A stretch of 64,000 nt of DNA from Strongylocentrotus droebachiensis (lineage: Eukaryota > Echinodermata > Echinoidea > Camarodonta > Strongylocentrotidae), in the NCBI GenBank assembly GCA_035222895.1, contig JAVYIG010000096.1:1-64000 (forward strand), in the 5' to 3' direction. The notes beneath the pieces were generated by a model. It ran no database searches and was not told the origin of the DNA. It worked only from the letters and a program-made list of their open reading frames with translations. Each line of letters starts with the position of its first letter. The stretch's first letter is position 1. Below are positions 13,201 to 28,400 of the stretch, piece by piece. The translations under genes were made by a program, and so were the position numbers.

Positions 13201-16200
13201 TGGTGGAAAAGGGTGTTGTGAACCAACATCACACAGCTCCCTGCACTCTTCTCAAACATGACAACCTCCCCCTGCCCCCCCCCCTGAACACAGGTGAAAT
13301 CATATATCAGCTGGTGGTAAAGGGTGTTGTGAACCAACATCACACAGCCCTCAGCACTCTTCTCAAACATGACAACCCCCCCCCCCCCTACACACAGATG
13401 TTATCATATTTCAGCTGGTGGTAAAAGGGTGTTGTGAACCAACATCACACAGCCCTCAGCACTCTTCTCAAACATGACAACCCCCCCCCCCCTACACACA
13501 GATGTAATCATATTTCAGCTGGTGGTAAAAGGGTGTTGTGAACCAACATCACACAGCTCTCTCTCCACTCTTCTCAAACATGACAACCCCCCCCCCCCCT
13601 ACACAAAGATGTAATCATATTTCAGCTGGTGGTAAAAGGGTGTTGTGAACCCACATCACACAGCTCTCAGCACTCTTCTCAAACATGACAACCCCCCCCC
13701 CCCTACCCACAGGTGAAAATATATTTCAGCTGGTGGTTAAAGGGTGTTGTGAACCAACATCTCACAGCTCTCTGCACTCTTCTCAAATATGACAACCTCC
13801 CCCTTCCTCCACCCCCCCCCCCCCTCTCCCCCTACACAAAGATGTTATCATATTTTAGCTGGTGGTTAAAGGGTGTTGTGAACCCACATCACACAGCTCT
13901 CTGCACTCTTCTCAAACATGACAACCTCCCACTGCCACCTCCCCCCCCCCCCCCCACACACATGTCTTATCATATATCAGCTGGTGGTAAAAGGGTGTTG
14001 TGAACCAACATCACACAGCTCTCTGCACTCTTCTCAAACATGACAACCCCCCCCCCCCCTACACACAGGTGTTATCATATTTCAGCTGGTGGTTAAGGGT
14101 GTTATGAACCCACATCACACAGCTCTCTCCACTCTTCTCAAACGTGACAACCTCCCCCTGCCTCCACCCCACCCTACACACTGGTGTAATCATATATCAG
14201 CTGGTGGTAAAAGGGTGTTGTGAACCAACATCACACAGCTCTCTGCACTCTTCTCAAACATGACAACCTCCCACTGCCACCTCCCCCCCCCCCCCCCCAC
14301 ACACATGTCTTATCATATATCAGCTGGTGGTAAAAGGGTGTTGTGAACCAACATCACACAGCTCTCTGCACTCTTCTCAAACATGACAACCTCCCACTGC
14401 CACCTCCCCCCCCCCCCCCACACACACATGTTTTATCATATATCAGCTGGTGGTAAAAGGGTGTTGTGAACCAACATCACACAGCTCTCTGCACTCTTCT
14501 CAAACGTGACAACCCCCCCCCCCCCCCCACACAGGTGTAATCATACATCAGCTGGTGGTAAAAGGGTGTTGCTAACCCACATCACACAGCTCTCTCCACT
14601 ATTCTCAAACATGACAACCCCCCCCCCCCCTACACACAGGTGTTATATTTCAGCTGGTGGTTAAGGGTGTTATGAACCCACATCACACAGCTCTCTCCAC
14701 TCTTCTCAAACGTGACAACCTCCCCCTGCCTCCACCCCACCCTACACACTGGTGTAATCATATATCAGCTGGTGGTAAAAGGGTGTTGTGAACCAACATC
14801 ACACAGCTCTCGATCTGCACTCTTCTCAAACATGACAACCTCCCACTGCCACCTCCCCCCCCCCCCCCACACACATGTCTTATCATATATCAGCTGGTGG
14901 TAAAAGGGTGTTGTGAACCAACATCACACAGCTCTCTGCACTCTTCTCAAACATGACAACCTCCCACTGCCACCTCCCCCCCCCCCCCCCACACACATGT
15001 CTTATCATATATCAGCTGGTGGTAAAAGGGTGTTGTGAACCAACATCACACAGCTCTCTGCACTCTTCTCAAACATGACAACCTCCCACTGCCACCTCCC
15101 CCCCCCCCCCCCCCACACACATGTCTTATCATATATCAGCTGGTGGTAAAAGGATGTTGTGAACCAACATCACACAGCTCTCTGCACTCTTCTCAAACAT
15201 GACAACCCCCCCCCCCCCTACACACAGGTGTTATCATATTTCAGGTGGTGGTTAAGGGTGTTATGAACCCACATCACACAGCTCTCTCCACTCTTCTCAA
15301 ACGTGACAACCTCCCCCTGCCTCCACCCCACCCTACACACTGGTGTAATCATAAATCAGCTGGTGGTAAAAGGGTGTTGTGAACCAACATCACACAGCTC
15401 TCTGCACTCTTCTCAAACATGACAACCTCCCACTGCCACCTCCCCCCCCCCACACACACATGTCTTATCATATATCAGCTGGTGGTAAAAGGGTGTTGTG
15501 AACCAACATCACACAGCTCTCTGCACTCTTCTCAAACATGACAACCTCCCACTGCCACCTCCCCCCCCCCCCCCCACACACACATGTTTTATCATATATC
15601 AGCTGGTGGTAAAAGGGTGTTGTGAATCAACATCACACAGCTCTCTGCACTCTTCTCAAACGTGACAATCCCCCCCCCCCCCCCACACAGGTGTAATCAT
15701 ACATCAGCTGGTGGTAAAAGGGTGTTGCTAACCCACATCACACAGCTCTCTCCACTATTCTCAAACATGACAACCCCCCCCCCCCTATATCAGCTGGTGG
15801 TAAAAGGATCTTCTCAAACATGACAACCCCCCCCCCCCCCCCCCCCCTGCCTCCCCCACCCTGAACACAGGTAAAATCATATATCAGCTGGTGGTAAAGG
15901 GTGTTGTGAACCAACATCACACAGCTCTCTGCACCCTTCTCAAACATGACAACCTCCCCCTGCTCCCCCCCCCCCCCCCTGAACACAGGTGAAGTCATAT
16001 ATCAGCTGCTGGTAAAGGGTGTTGTGAACCAACATCACACAGCTCTCTGCACTCTTCTCAAACATGACAACCCCCCCCCCCCCCTACACACAGGTGTTAT
16101 CATATTTCAGCTGGTGGTTAAGGGTGTTATGAACCCACATCACACAGCTCTCTCCACTCTTCTCAAACGTGACAACCTCCCCCTGCCTCCACCCCACCCT

Positions 16201-17990
16201 ACACACAGGTGTAATCATATATCAGCTGGTGGTAAAAGGGTGTTGTGAACCAACATCACACAGCTCTCTGCACTCTTCTCAAACATGACAACCTCCCACT
16301 GCCACCCCCCCCCCCGACACACATGCCTTATCATATATCAGCTTGTGGTAAAAGGGTGTTGTGAACCAACATCACACAGCTCTCTGCACTTTTCTCAAAC
16401 ATGACAACCTCCCACTGCCACCTCCCCCCCCCCCCCCCCACACACATGTCTTATCATATATCAGCTGGTGGTAAAAGGGTGTTGTGAACCAACATCACAC
16501 AGCTCTCTGCACTCTTCTCAAACGTGACAACCCCCCCCCCCCCCCACACACAGGTGTAATCATACATCAGCTGGTGGTAAAAGGGTGTTGCTAACCCACA
16601 TCACACAGCTCTCTCCACTCTTCTCAAACATGACAACCCCCCCCCCCCTATATCAGCTGGTGGTAAAAGGATCTTCTCAAACATGACAACACCCCCCCCC
16701 CCTGCCTCCCCCACCCTGAACACAGGTAAAATCATATATCAGCTGGTGGTAAAGGGCGTTGTGAACCCACATCATACAGCTCTCAGCACTCATCTCAAAC
16801 ATGACGACCTCCCCCCCCCCCCTACACACAGATGTTATCATATATCAGCTGGTGGTAAAAGGGTGTTGTGCACCCACATCACACAGCTCTCAGCACTCTT
16901 CTAAAACATGACAACCCCCCCCCCCCTTACCCACAGGTGTAAATATATTTCAGCTGGTGGTTAAAGGGTGTTGTGAACCCACATCACACAGCTCGCTGCA
17001 CTCTTCTCAAACATGACAACCCCCCCCCCCCCTATATCAGCTGGTGGTAAAAGGATCTTCTCAAACATGACAACCTCCCCCTGCCTCCCCCCCCCCCCCC
17101 TCCCCCCCCCCCCACTACACACAGGTGTAATCATATATCAGCTGGGGGTAAAAGGGTGTTGTGAACCCACATCACACAGCTCGCTGCACTCTTCTCAAAC
17201 GTGACAACCTCCCCCTGCCTCCACCCCACCCTACACACAGGTGTAATCATATATCAGCTGGTGGTAAAAGGGTGTTGTGAACCCACATCACACAGCTCTC
17301 TCCACTCTTCTCAAACATGACAACGGTGTTGTGAACCCACATCACACAGCTCTCTCAACTCTTCTCAAACATTAAAACCTCCCACTGCAACCTCCCCCCC
17401 CCCCCCACACACAGGTCTTATCATATATCAGCTGGTGGTAAAAGGGTGTTGTGAACCAACATCACACAGCTCTCTCCACTCTTCTCAAACATGACACCCC
17501 CCCCCCCCCTATATCAGCTGGTGGTAAAGGGTGTTGTGAACCAACATCACACAGCTCTCTGCACTCTTCTCAAACATGACAACCTCCCCCTGCCTCCCCC
17601 CCCCCCTGAACACAGGTGAAATCATATATCAGCTGGTGGTAAAGGGTGTTGTGAACCAACATCACACAGCTCTCTGCACTCTTCTCAAACATGACAACCT
17701 CCCCCTGCCTCCCCCGCCCCCTGAACACAGGTGAAATCATATATCAGCTGGTGGTAAAGGGTGTTGTGAACCCACATCACACAGCTCCCTGCACTCGTCT
17801 AACATGACAACCTCCCCCTGCCTCCCCCCCCCCCCCTGAACACAGGTGAAATCATATATCAGCTGGTGGTAAAGGGTGTTGTTAACCAACATCACACAGC
17901 TCTCTGCACTCTTCTCAAACATGACAACCTCCCCTGCCTCCCCCCCCCCCCCCCCATGAACACAGGTGAAATCATATATCAGCTGGTGGT
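4270..17990. repeat. Satellite superunit, copy 1 (~13.7 kb)
   Basis: Rare variants here recur in the same order in copy 2. TTTCAGGTGGTGG occurs at 4714, 10483, 12617 and 15239, then at 18443, 22966, 25117 and 29657. The C-less junction ACAACGGTGTTGTG near 17325 recurs near 31737. The duplication therefore spans the whole block. Boundaries are approximate. Confidence 0.75.
5530..9290. repeat. 1.25-kb higher-order repeat, three tandem copies
   Basis: The variant GTGAAATTATATTTTAGC lies at about 6363, 7615 and 8867. The variant CAGCTTGTGGTAAAAGG lies at about 5820, 7070 and 8322. CATACACAGGTGTAATCATA lies at about 6022, 7273 and 8522. All give a period near 1,250 bp, or roughly ten to eleven monomers. 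Confidence 0.85.
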
Positions 17991-19259
17991 AAAAGGGTGT
18001 TGTGAACCAACATCACACAGCTCTCTGCACTCTTCTCAAACATGACAACCTCCCACTGCCACCTCCCCCCCCCCCCACACACATGTCTTATCATATATCA
18101 GCTGGTGGTAAAAGGGTGTTGTGAACCAACATCACACAGCTCTCTGCACTCTTCTCAAACATGACAACCTCCCACTGCCACCTCCCCCCCCCCCCCCCAC
18201 ACACATGTCTTATCATATATCAGCTGGTGGTAAAAGGGTGTTGTGAACCAACATCACACAGCTCTCTGCACTCTTCTCAAACATGACAACCTCCCACTGC
18301 CACCTCCCCCCCCCCCCACACACATGTCTTATCATATATCAGCTGGTGGTAAAAGGGTGTTGTGAACCAACATCACACAGCTCTCTGCACTCTTCTCAAA
18401 CATGACAACCCCCCCCCCCCCTACACACAGGTGTTATCATATTTCAGGTGGTGGTTAAGGGTGTTATGAACCCACATCACACAGCTCTCTCCACTCTTCT
18501 CAAACGTGACAACCTCCCCCTGCCTCCACCCCACCCTACACACTGGTGTAATCATAAATCAGCTGGTGGTAAAAGGGTGTTGTGAACCAACATCACACAG
18601 CTCTCTGCACTCTTCTCAAACATGACAACCTCCCACTGCCACCTCCCCCCCCCCCACACACATGTCTTATCATATATCAGCTGGTGGTAAAAGGGTGTTG
18701 TGAACCAACATCACACAGCTCTCTGCACTCTTCTCAAACATGACAACCTCCCACTGCCACCTCCCCCCCCCCCCCCCACACACACATGTTTTATCATATA
18801 TCAGCTGGTGGTAAAAGGGTGTTGTGAATCAACATCACACAGCTCTCTGCACTCTTCTCAAACGTGACAACCCCCCCCCCCCCCCCACACAGGTGTAATC
18901 ATACATCAGCTGGTGGTAAAAGGGTGTTGCTAACCCACATCACACAGCTCTCTCCACTATTCTCAAACATGACAACCCCCACCCCCCCCCCTATATCAGC
19001 TGGTGGTAGAAGGATCTTCTCAAACATGACAACCCCCCCCCCCCCCCTGCCTCCCCCACCCTGAACACAGGTAAAATCATATATCAGCTGGTGGTAAAGG
19101 GTGTTGTGAACCAACATCACACAGCTCTCTGCACTCTTCTCAAGCATGACAACCTCCCCCTGCTCCCCCCCCTGAACACAGGTGAAGTCATATATCAGCT
19201 GCTGGTAAAGGGTGTTGTGAACCAACATCACACAGCTCTCTGCACTCTTCTCAAACATG

Positions 19260-21750
19260 ACACCCCCCCCCCCCCCTACACACAGGTGTTATCATATTTC
19301 AGCTGGTGGTTAAGGGTGTTATGAACCCACATCACACAGCTCTCTCCACTCTTCTCAAATGTGACAACCCCCCCCCCCCCTGCCTCCACCTCTCCCTACA
19401 CACAGGTGTAATCATATATCAGCTGGTGGTAAAAGGGTGTTGTGAACCAACATCACACAGCTCTCTGCACTCTTCTCAAACATGACAACCTCCCACTGCC
19501 ACCCCCCCCCCCCCCAACACACATGTCTTATCATATATCAGCTTGTGGTAAAAGGGTGTTGTGAACCAACATCACACAGCTCTCTGCACTTTTCTCAAAC
19601 ATGACAACCTCCCACTGCCACCCCCCCCCCCCCCCAACACACATGTCTTATCATATATCAGCTGGTGGTAAAAGGGTGTTGTGAACCAACATCACACAGC
19701 TCTCTGCACTCTTCTCAAACGTGACAACCCCCCCCCCCCCCATACACAGGTGTAATCATACATCAGCTGGTGGTAAAAGGGTGTTGCTAACCCACATCAC
19801 ACAGCTCTCTGCACTCTTCTCAAACATGACACCCCCCCCCCCCTACACACAGCTGTAATCTTATATCAGCTGGTGGTTTAAGGGTGTTATGAACCCACAT
19901 CACACAGCTCTCTCCACTCTTCTCAAACGTGACAACCTCCCCCTGCCTCCCTCCCCCCCCCCACCCTACACACAGGTGTAATCATATATCAGCTGGTGGT
20001 AAAAGGGTGTTGTGAACCAACATCACACAGCTCTCTGCACTCTTCTCAAACATGACAACCCCCCCCCCCTACCCACAGGTGAAATTATATTTTAGCTGGT
20101 GGTTAAAGGGTGTTGTGCACCCACATCACACAGCTCTCAGCACTCTTCTCAAACATGACAACCCCCCCCCCCCTACCCACAGGTGAAAATATATTTCAGC
20201 TGGTGGTTAAAGGGTGTTGTGAACCAACATCTCACAGCTCTCTGCACTCTTCTCAAATATGACAACCTCCCCCTTCCTCCACCCCCCCCCCCCTCTCCCC
20301 CTACACAAAGATGTTATCATATTTTAGCTGGTGGTTAAAGGGTGTTGTGAACCCACATCACACAGCTCTCTGCACTCTTCTCAAACATGACAACCTCCCA
20401 CTGCCACCTCCCCCCCCCCCCACACACATGTCTTATCATATATCAGCTGGTGGTAAAAGGGTGTTGTGAACCAACATCACACAGCTCTCTGCACTCTTCT
20501 CAAACATGACAACCCCCCCCCCCCCTACACACAGGTGTTATCATATTTCAGCTGGTGGTTAAGGGTGTTATGAACCCACATCACACAGCTCTCTCCACTC
20601 TTCTCAAATGTGACAACCTCCCCCTGCCTCCACCCCTCCCTACACACAGGTGTAATCATATATCAGCTGGTGGTAAAAGGGTGTTGTGAACCAACATCAC
20701 ACAGCTCTCTGCACTCTTCTCAAACATGACAACCTCCCACTGCCACCCCCCCCCCCCCAACACACATGTCTTATCATATATCAGCTTGTGGTAAAAGGGT
20801 GTTGTGAACCAACATCACACAGCTCTCTGCACTTTTCTCAAACATGACAACCTCCCACTGCCACCTCCCCCCCCCCCCACACACATGTCTTATCATATAT
20901 CAGCTGGTGGTAAAAGGGTGTTGTGAACCAACATCACACAGCTCTCTGCACTCTTCTCAAACGTGACAACCCCCCCCCCCCATACACAGGTGTAATCATA
21001 CATCAGCTGGTGGTAAAAGGGTGTTGCTAACCCACATCACACAGCTCTCTGCACTCTTCTCAAACATGACACCCCCCCCCCCCCTACACACAGCTGTAAT
21101 CTTATATCAGCTGGTGGTTTAAGGGTGTTATGAACCCACATCACACAGCTCTCTCCACTCTTCTCAAACGTGACAACCTCCCCCTGCCTCCCTCCCCCCC
21201 CCCCCACCCTACACACAGGTGTAATCATATATCAGCTGGTGGTAAAAGGGTGTTGTGAACCAACATCACACAGCTCTCTGCACTCTTCTCAAACATGACA
21301 ACCCCCCCCCCCCCTACCCACAGGTGAAATTATATTTTAGCTGGTGGTTAAAGGGTGTTGTGCACCCACATTACACAGCTCTCAGCACTCTTCTCAAACA
21401 TGACAACCCCCCCCCTACCCACAGGTGAAAATATATTTCAGCTGGTGGTTAAAGGGTGTTGTGAACCAACATCTCACAGCTCTCTGCACTCTTCTCAAAT
21501 ATGACAACCTCCCCCTTCCTCCACCCCCCCCCCCCTCTCCCCCTACACAAAGATGTTATCATATTTTAGCTGGTGGTTAAAGGGTGTTGTGAACCCACAT
21601 CACACAGCTCTCTGCACTCTTCTCAAACATGACAACCTCCCACTGCCACCTCCCCCCCCCCCCCCCCCACACACATGTCTTATCATATATCAGCTGGTGG
21701 TAAAAGGGTGTTGTGAACCAACATCACACAGCTCTCTGCACTCTTCTCAA
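19260..21750. repeat. 1.25-kb higher-order repeat, two tandem copies
   Basis: This is the same HOR as at 5530-9290. The GAAATTATATTTTAGC variant is at about 20083 and 21327, and CAGCTTGTGG is at about 19550 and 20783. It holds two copies where superunit 1 holds three. Confidence 0.8.
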
Positions 21751-24700
21751 ACATGACAACCCCCCCCCCCCCCCTACACACAGGTGTTATCATATTTCAG
21801 CTGGTGGTTAAGGGTGTTATGAACCCACATCACACAGCTCTCTCCACTCTTCTCAAACGTGACAACCTCCCCCTGCCTCCACCCCACCCTACACACTGGT
21901 GTAATCATATATCAGCTGGTGGTAAAAGGGTGTTGTGAACCAACATCACACAGCTCTCTGCACTCTTCTCAAACATGACAACCTCCCACTGCCACCTCCC
22001 CCCCCCCCCCCCCCCACACACATGTCTTATCATATATCAGCTGGTGGTAAAAGGGTGTTGTGAACCAACATCACACAGCTCTCTGCACTCTTCTCAAACA
22101 TGACAACCTCCCACTGCCACCTCCCCCCCCCCCCCCACACACACATGTTTTATCATATATCAGCTGGTGGTAAAAGGGTGTTGTGAACCAACATCACACA
22201 GCTCTCTGCACTCTTCTCAAACGTGACAACCCCCCCCCCCCCCCCACACAGGTGTAATCATACATCAGCTGGTGGTAAAAGGGTGTTGCTAACCCACATC
22301 ACACAGCTCTCTCCACTATTCTCAAACATGACAACCCCCCCCCCCTACACACAGGTGTTATCATATTTCAGCTGGTGGTTAAGGGTGTTATGAACCCACA
22401 TCACACAGCTCTCTCCACTCTTCTCAAACGTGACAACCTCCCCCTGCCTCCACCCCACCCTACACACTGGTGTAATCATATATCAGCTGGTGGTAAAAGG
22501 GTGTTGTGAACCAACATCACACAGCTCTCGATCTGCACTCTTCTCAAACATGACAACCTCCCACTGCCACCTCCCCCCCCCCCCCCCCCACACACATGTC
22601 TTATCATATATCAGCTGGTGGTAAAAGGGTGTTGTGAACCAACATCACACAGCTCTCTGCACTCTTCTCAAACATGACAACCTCCCACTGCCACCTCCCC
22701 CCCCCCCCCCCCACACACATGTCTTATCATATATCAGCTGGTGGTAAAAGGGTGTTGTGAACCAACATCACACAGCTCTCTGCACTCTTCTCAAACATGA
22801 CAACCTCCCACTGCCACCTCCCCCCCCCCCCCCCCACACACATGTCTTATCATATATCAGCTGGTGGTAAAAGGATGTTGTGAACCAACATCACACAGCT
22901 CTCTGCACTCTTCTCAAACATGACAACCCCCCCCCCCCCCCCCTACACACAGGTGTTATCATATTTCAGGTGGTGGTTAAGGGTGTTATGAACCCACATC
23001 ACACAGCTCTCTCCACTCTTCTCAAACGTGACAACCTCCCCCTGCCTCCACCCCACCCTACACACTGGTGTAATCATAAATCAGCTGGTGGTAAAAGGGT
23101 GTTGTGAACCAACATCACACAGCTCTCTGCACTCTTCTCAAACATGACAACCTCCCACTGCCACCTCCCCCCCCCCCCCACACACACATGTCTTATCATA
23201 TATCAGCTGGTGGTAAAAGGGTGTTGTGAACCAACATCACACAGCTCTCTGCACTCTTCTCAAACATGACAACCTCCCACTGCCACCTCCCCCCCCCCCC
23301 CCACACACACATGTTTTATCATATATCAGCTGGTGGTAAAAGGGTGTTGTGAATCAACATCACACAGCTCTCTGCACTCTTCTCAAACGTGACAATCCCC
23401 CCCCCCCCCACACAGGTGTAATCATACATCAGCTGGTGGTAAAAGGGTGTTGCTAACCCACATCACACAGCTCTCTCCACTATTTTCAAACATGACAACC
23501 CCCCCCCCCCCCTATATCAGCTGGTGGTAAAAGGATCTTCTCAAACATGACAACCCCCCCCCCCTGCCTCCCCCACCCTGAACACAGGTAAAATCATATA
23601 TCAGCTGGTGGTAAAGGGTGTTGTGAACCAACATCACACAGCTCTCTGCACTCTTCTCAAACATGACAACCTCCCCCTGCTCCCCCCCCCCCCCTGAACA
23701 CAGGTGAAGTCATATATCAGCTGCTGGTAAAGGGTGTTGTGAACCAACATCACACAGCTCTCTGCACTCTTCTCAAACATGACAACCCCCCCCCCCCCCC
23801 TACACACAGGTGTTATCATATTTCAGCTGGTGGTTAAGGGTGTTATGAACCCACATCACACAGCTCTCTCCACTCTTCTCAAACGTGACAACCTCCCCCT
23901 GCCTCCACCCCACCCTACACACAGGTGTAATCATATATCAGCTGGTGGTAAAAGGGTGTTGTGAACCAACATCACACAGCTCTCTGCACTCTTCTCAAAC
24001 ATGACAACCTCCCACTGCCACCCCCCCCCCCCCCCCGACACACATGTCTTATCATATATCAGCTTGTGGTAAAAGGGTGTTGTGAACCAACATCACACAG
24101 CTCTCTGCACTTTTCTCAAACATGACAACCCCCCCCCCCCCCCTATATCAGCTGGTGGTAAAAGGATCTTCTCAAACATGACAACCCCCCCCCCCCCCCT
24201 GCCTCCCCCACCCTGAACACAGGTAAAATCATATATCAGCTGGTGGTAAAGGGCGTTGTGAACCCACATCATACAGCTCTCAGCACTCATCTCAAACATG
24301 ACGACCTCCCCCCCCCCCCCCCTACACACAGATGTTATCATATATCAGCTGGTGGTAAAAGGGTGTTGTGCACCCACATCACACAGCTCTCAGCACTCTT
24401 CTAAAACATGACAACCCCCCCCCCCCCCTTACCCACAGGTGTAAATATATTTCAGCTGGTGGTTAAAGGGTGTTGTGAACCCACATCACACAGCTCGCTG
24501 CACTCTTCTCAAACATGACAACCCCCCCCCCCCCTATATCAGCTGGTGGTAAAAGGATCTTCTCAAACATGACAACCTCCCCCTGCCTCCCCCCCCCCCT
24601 CCCCCCCCCCCCCCCCCCCCCACTACACACAGGTGTAATCATATATCAGCTGGGGGTAAAAGGGTGTTGTGAACCAACATCACACAGCTCTCGATCTGCA

Positions 24701-25489
24701 CTCTTCTCAAACATGACAACCTCCCACTGCCACCTCCCCCCCCCCCCCCACACACATGTCTTATCATATATCAGCTGGTGGTAAAAGGGTGTTGTGAACC
24801 AACATCACACAGCTCTCTGCACTCTTCTCAAACATGACAACCTCCCACTGCCACCTCCCCCCCCCCCCCCCCCACACACATGTCTTATCATATATCAGCT
24901 GGTGGTAAAAGGGTGTTGTGAACCAACATCACACAGCTCTCTGCACTCTTCTCAAACATGACAACCTCCCACTGCCACCTCCCCCCCCCCCCCACACACA
25001 TGTCTTATCATATATCAGCTGGTGGTAAAAGGATGTTGTGAACCAACATCACACAGCTCTCTGCACTCTTCTCAAACATGACAACCCCCCCCCCCTACAC
25101 ACAGGTGTTATCATATTTCAGGTGGTGGTTAAGGGTGTTATGAACCCACATCACACAGCTCTCTCCACTCTTCTCAAACGTGACAACCTCCCCCTGCCTC
25201 CACCCCACCCTACACACTGGTGTAATCATAAATCAGCTGGTGGTAAAAGGGTGTTGTGAACCAACATCACACAGCTCTCTGCACTCTTCTCAAACATGAC
25301 AACCTCCCACTGCCACCTCCCCCCCCCCCCCCACACACACATGTCTTATCATATATCAGCTGGTGGTAAAAGGGTGTTGTGAACCAACATCACACAGCTC
25401 TCTGCACTCTTCTCAAACATGACAACCTCCCCCTGCCTCCCCCGCCCCCTGAACACAGGTGAAATCATATATCAGCTGGTGGTAAAGGG

Positions 25490-28400
25490 TGTTGTGAACC
25501 CACATCACACAGCTCCCTGCACTCGTCTAACATGACAACCTCCCCCTGCCTCCCCCCCCCCCTGAACACAGGTGAAATCATATATCAGCTGGTGGTAAAG
25601 GGTGTTGTTAACCAACATCACACAGCTCTCTGCACTCTTCTCAAACATGACAACCTCCCCTGCCTCCCCCCCCCCCCCATGAACACAGGTGAAATCATAT
25701 ATCAGCTGGTGGAAAAGGGTGTTGTGAACCAACATCACACAGCTCCCTGCACTCTTCTCAAACATGACAACCTCCCCCTGCCCCCCCCCCCTGAACACAG
25801 GTGAAATCATATATCAGCTGGTGGTAAAGGGTGTTGTGAACCAACATCACACAGCCCTCAGCACTCTTCTCAAACATGACAACCCCCCCCCCCCTACACA
25901 CAGATGTTATCATATTTCAGCTGGTGGTAAAAGGGTGTTGTGAACCAACATCACACAGCCCTCAGCACTCTTCTCAAACATGACAACCCCCCCCCCCCCT
26001 ACACACAGATGTAATCATATTTCAGCTGGTGGTAAAAGGGTGTTGTGAACCAACATCACACAGCTCTCTCTCCACTCTTCTCAAACATGACAACCCCCCC
26101 CCCCCTACACAAAGATGTAATCATATTTCAGCTGGTGGTAAAAGGGTGTTGTGAACCCACATCACACAGCTCTCAGCACTCTTCTCAAACATGACAACCC
26201 CCCCCCCCCTACCCACAGGTGAAAATATATTTCAGCTGGTGGTTAAAGGGTGTTGTGAACCAACATCTCACAGCTCTCTGCACTCTTCTCAAATATGACA
26301 ACCTCCCCCTTCCTCCACCCCCCCCCCCCCTCTCCCCCTACACAAAGATGTTATCATATTTTAGCTGGTGGTTAAAGGGTGTTGTGAACCCACATCACAC
26401 AGCTCTCTGCACTCTTCTCAAACATGACAACCTCCCACTGCCACCTCCCCCCCCCCCCACACACATGTCTTATCATATATCAGCTGGTGGTAAAAGGGTG
26501 TTGTGAACCAACATCACACAGCTCTCTGCACTCTTCTCAAACATGACAACCCCCCCCCCCCCCCCTACACACAGGTGTTATCATATTTCAGCTGGTGGTT
26601 AAGGGTGTTATGAACCCACATCACACAGCTCTCTCCACTCTTCTCAAACGTGACAACCTCCCCCTGCCTCCACCCCACCCTACACACTGGTGTAATCATA
26701 TATCAGCTGGTGGTAAAAGGGTGTTGTGAACCAACATCACACAGCTCTCTGCACTCTTCTCAAACATGACAACCTCCCACTGCCACCTCCCCCCCCCCCC
26801 CCCCCACACACATGTCTTATCATATATCAGCTGGTGGTAAAAGGGTGTTGTGAACCAACATCACACAGCTCTCTGCACTCTTCTCAAACATGACAACCTC
26901 CCACTGCCACCTCCCCCCCCCCCCCACACACACATGTTTTATCATATATCAGCTGGTGGTAAAAGGGTGTTGTGAACCAACATCACACAGCTCTCTGCAC
27001 TCTTCTCAAACGTGACAACCCCCCCCCCCCCACACAGGTGTAATCATACATCAGCTGGTGGTAAAAGGGTGTTGCTAACCCACATCACACAGCTCTCTCC
27101 ACTATTCTCAAACATGACAACCCCCCCCCCCCCTACACACAGGTGTTATATTTCAGCTGGTGGTTAAGGGTGTTATGAACCCACATCACACAGCTCTCTC
27201 CACTCTTCTCAAACGTGACAACCTCCCCCTGCCTCCACCCCACCCTACACACTGGTGTAATCATATATCAGCTGGTGGTAAAAGGGTGTTGTGAACCAAC
27301 ATCACACAGCTCTCGATCTGCACTCTTCTCAAACATGACAACCTCCCACTGCCACCTCCCCCCCCCCCCACACACATGTCTTATCATATATCAGCTGGTG
27401 GTAAAAGGGTGTTGTGAACCCACATCACACAGCTCCCTGCACTCGTCTAACATGACAACCTCCCCCTGCCTCCCCCCCCCCCCCTGAACACAGGTGAAAT
27501 CATATATCAGCTGGTGGTAAAGGGTGTTGTTAACCAACATCACACAGCTCTCTGCACTCTTCTCAAACATGACAACCTCCCCTGCCTCCCCCCCCCCCCC
27601 ATGAACACAGGTGAAATCATATATCAGCTGGTGGAAAAGGGTGTTGTGAACCAACATCACACAGCTCCCTGCACTCTTCTCAAACATGACAACCTCCCCC
27701 TGCCCCCCCCCCCCCTGAACACAGGTGAAATCATATATCAGCTGGTGGTAAAGGGTGTTGTGAACCAACATCACACAGCCCTCAGCACTCTTCTCAAACA
27801 TGACAACCCCCCCCCCCCCTACACACAGATGTTATCATATTTCAGCTGGTGGTAAAAGGGTGTTGTGAACCAACATCACACAGCCCTCAGCACTCTTCTC
27901 AAACATGACAACCCCCCCCCCCCCCTACACATAGATGTAATCATATTTCAGCTGGTGGTAAAAGGGTGTTGTGAACCAACATCACACAGCTCTCTCTCCA
28001 CTCTTCTCAAACATGACAACCCCCCCCCCCCCTACACAAAGATGTAATCATATTTCAGCTGGTGGTAAAAGGGTGTTGTGAACCCACATCACACAGCTCT
28101 CAGCACTCTTCTCAAACATGACAACCCCCCCCCCCTACCCACAGGTGAAAATATATTTCAGCTGGTGGTTAAAGGGTGTTGTGAACCAACATCTCACAGC
28201 TCTCTGCACTCTTCTCAAATATGACAACCTCCCCCTTCCTCCACCCCCCCCCCCCCCTCTCCCCCTACACAAAGATGTTATCATATTTTAGCTGGTGGTT
28301 AAAGGGTGTTGTGAACCCACATCACACAGCTCTCTGCACTCTTCTCAAACATGACAACCTCCCACTGCCACCTCCCCCCCCCCCCACACACATGTCTTAT

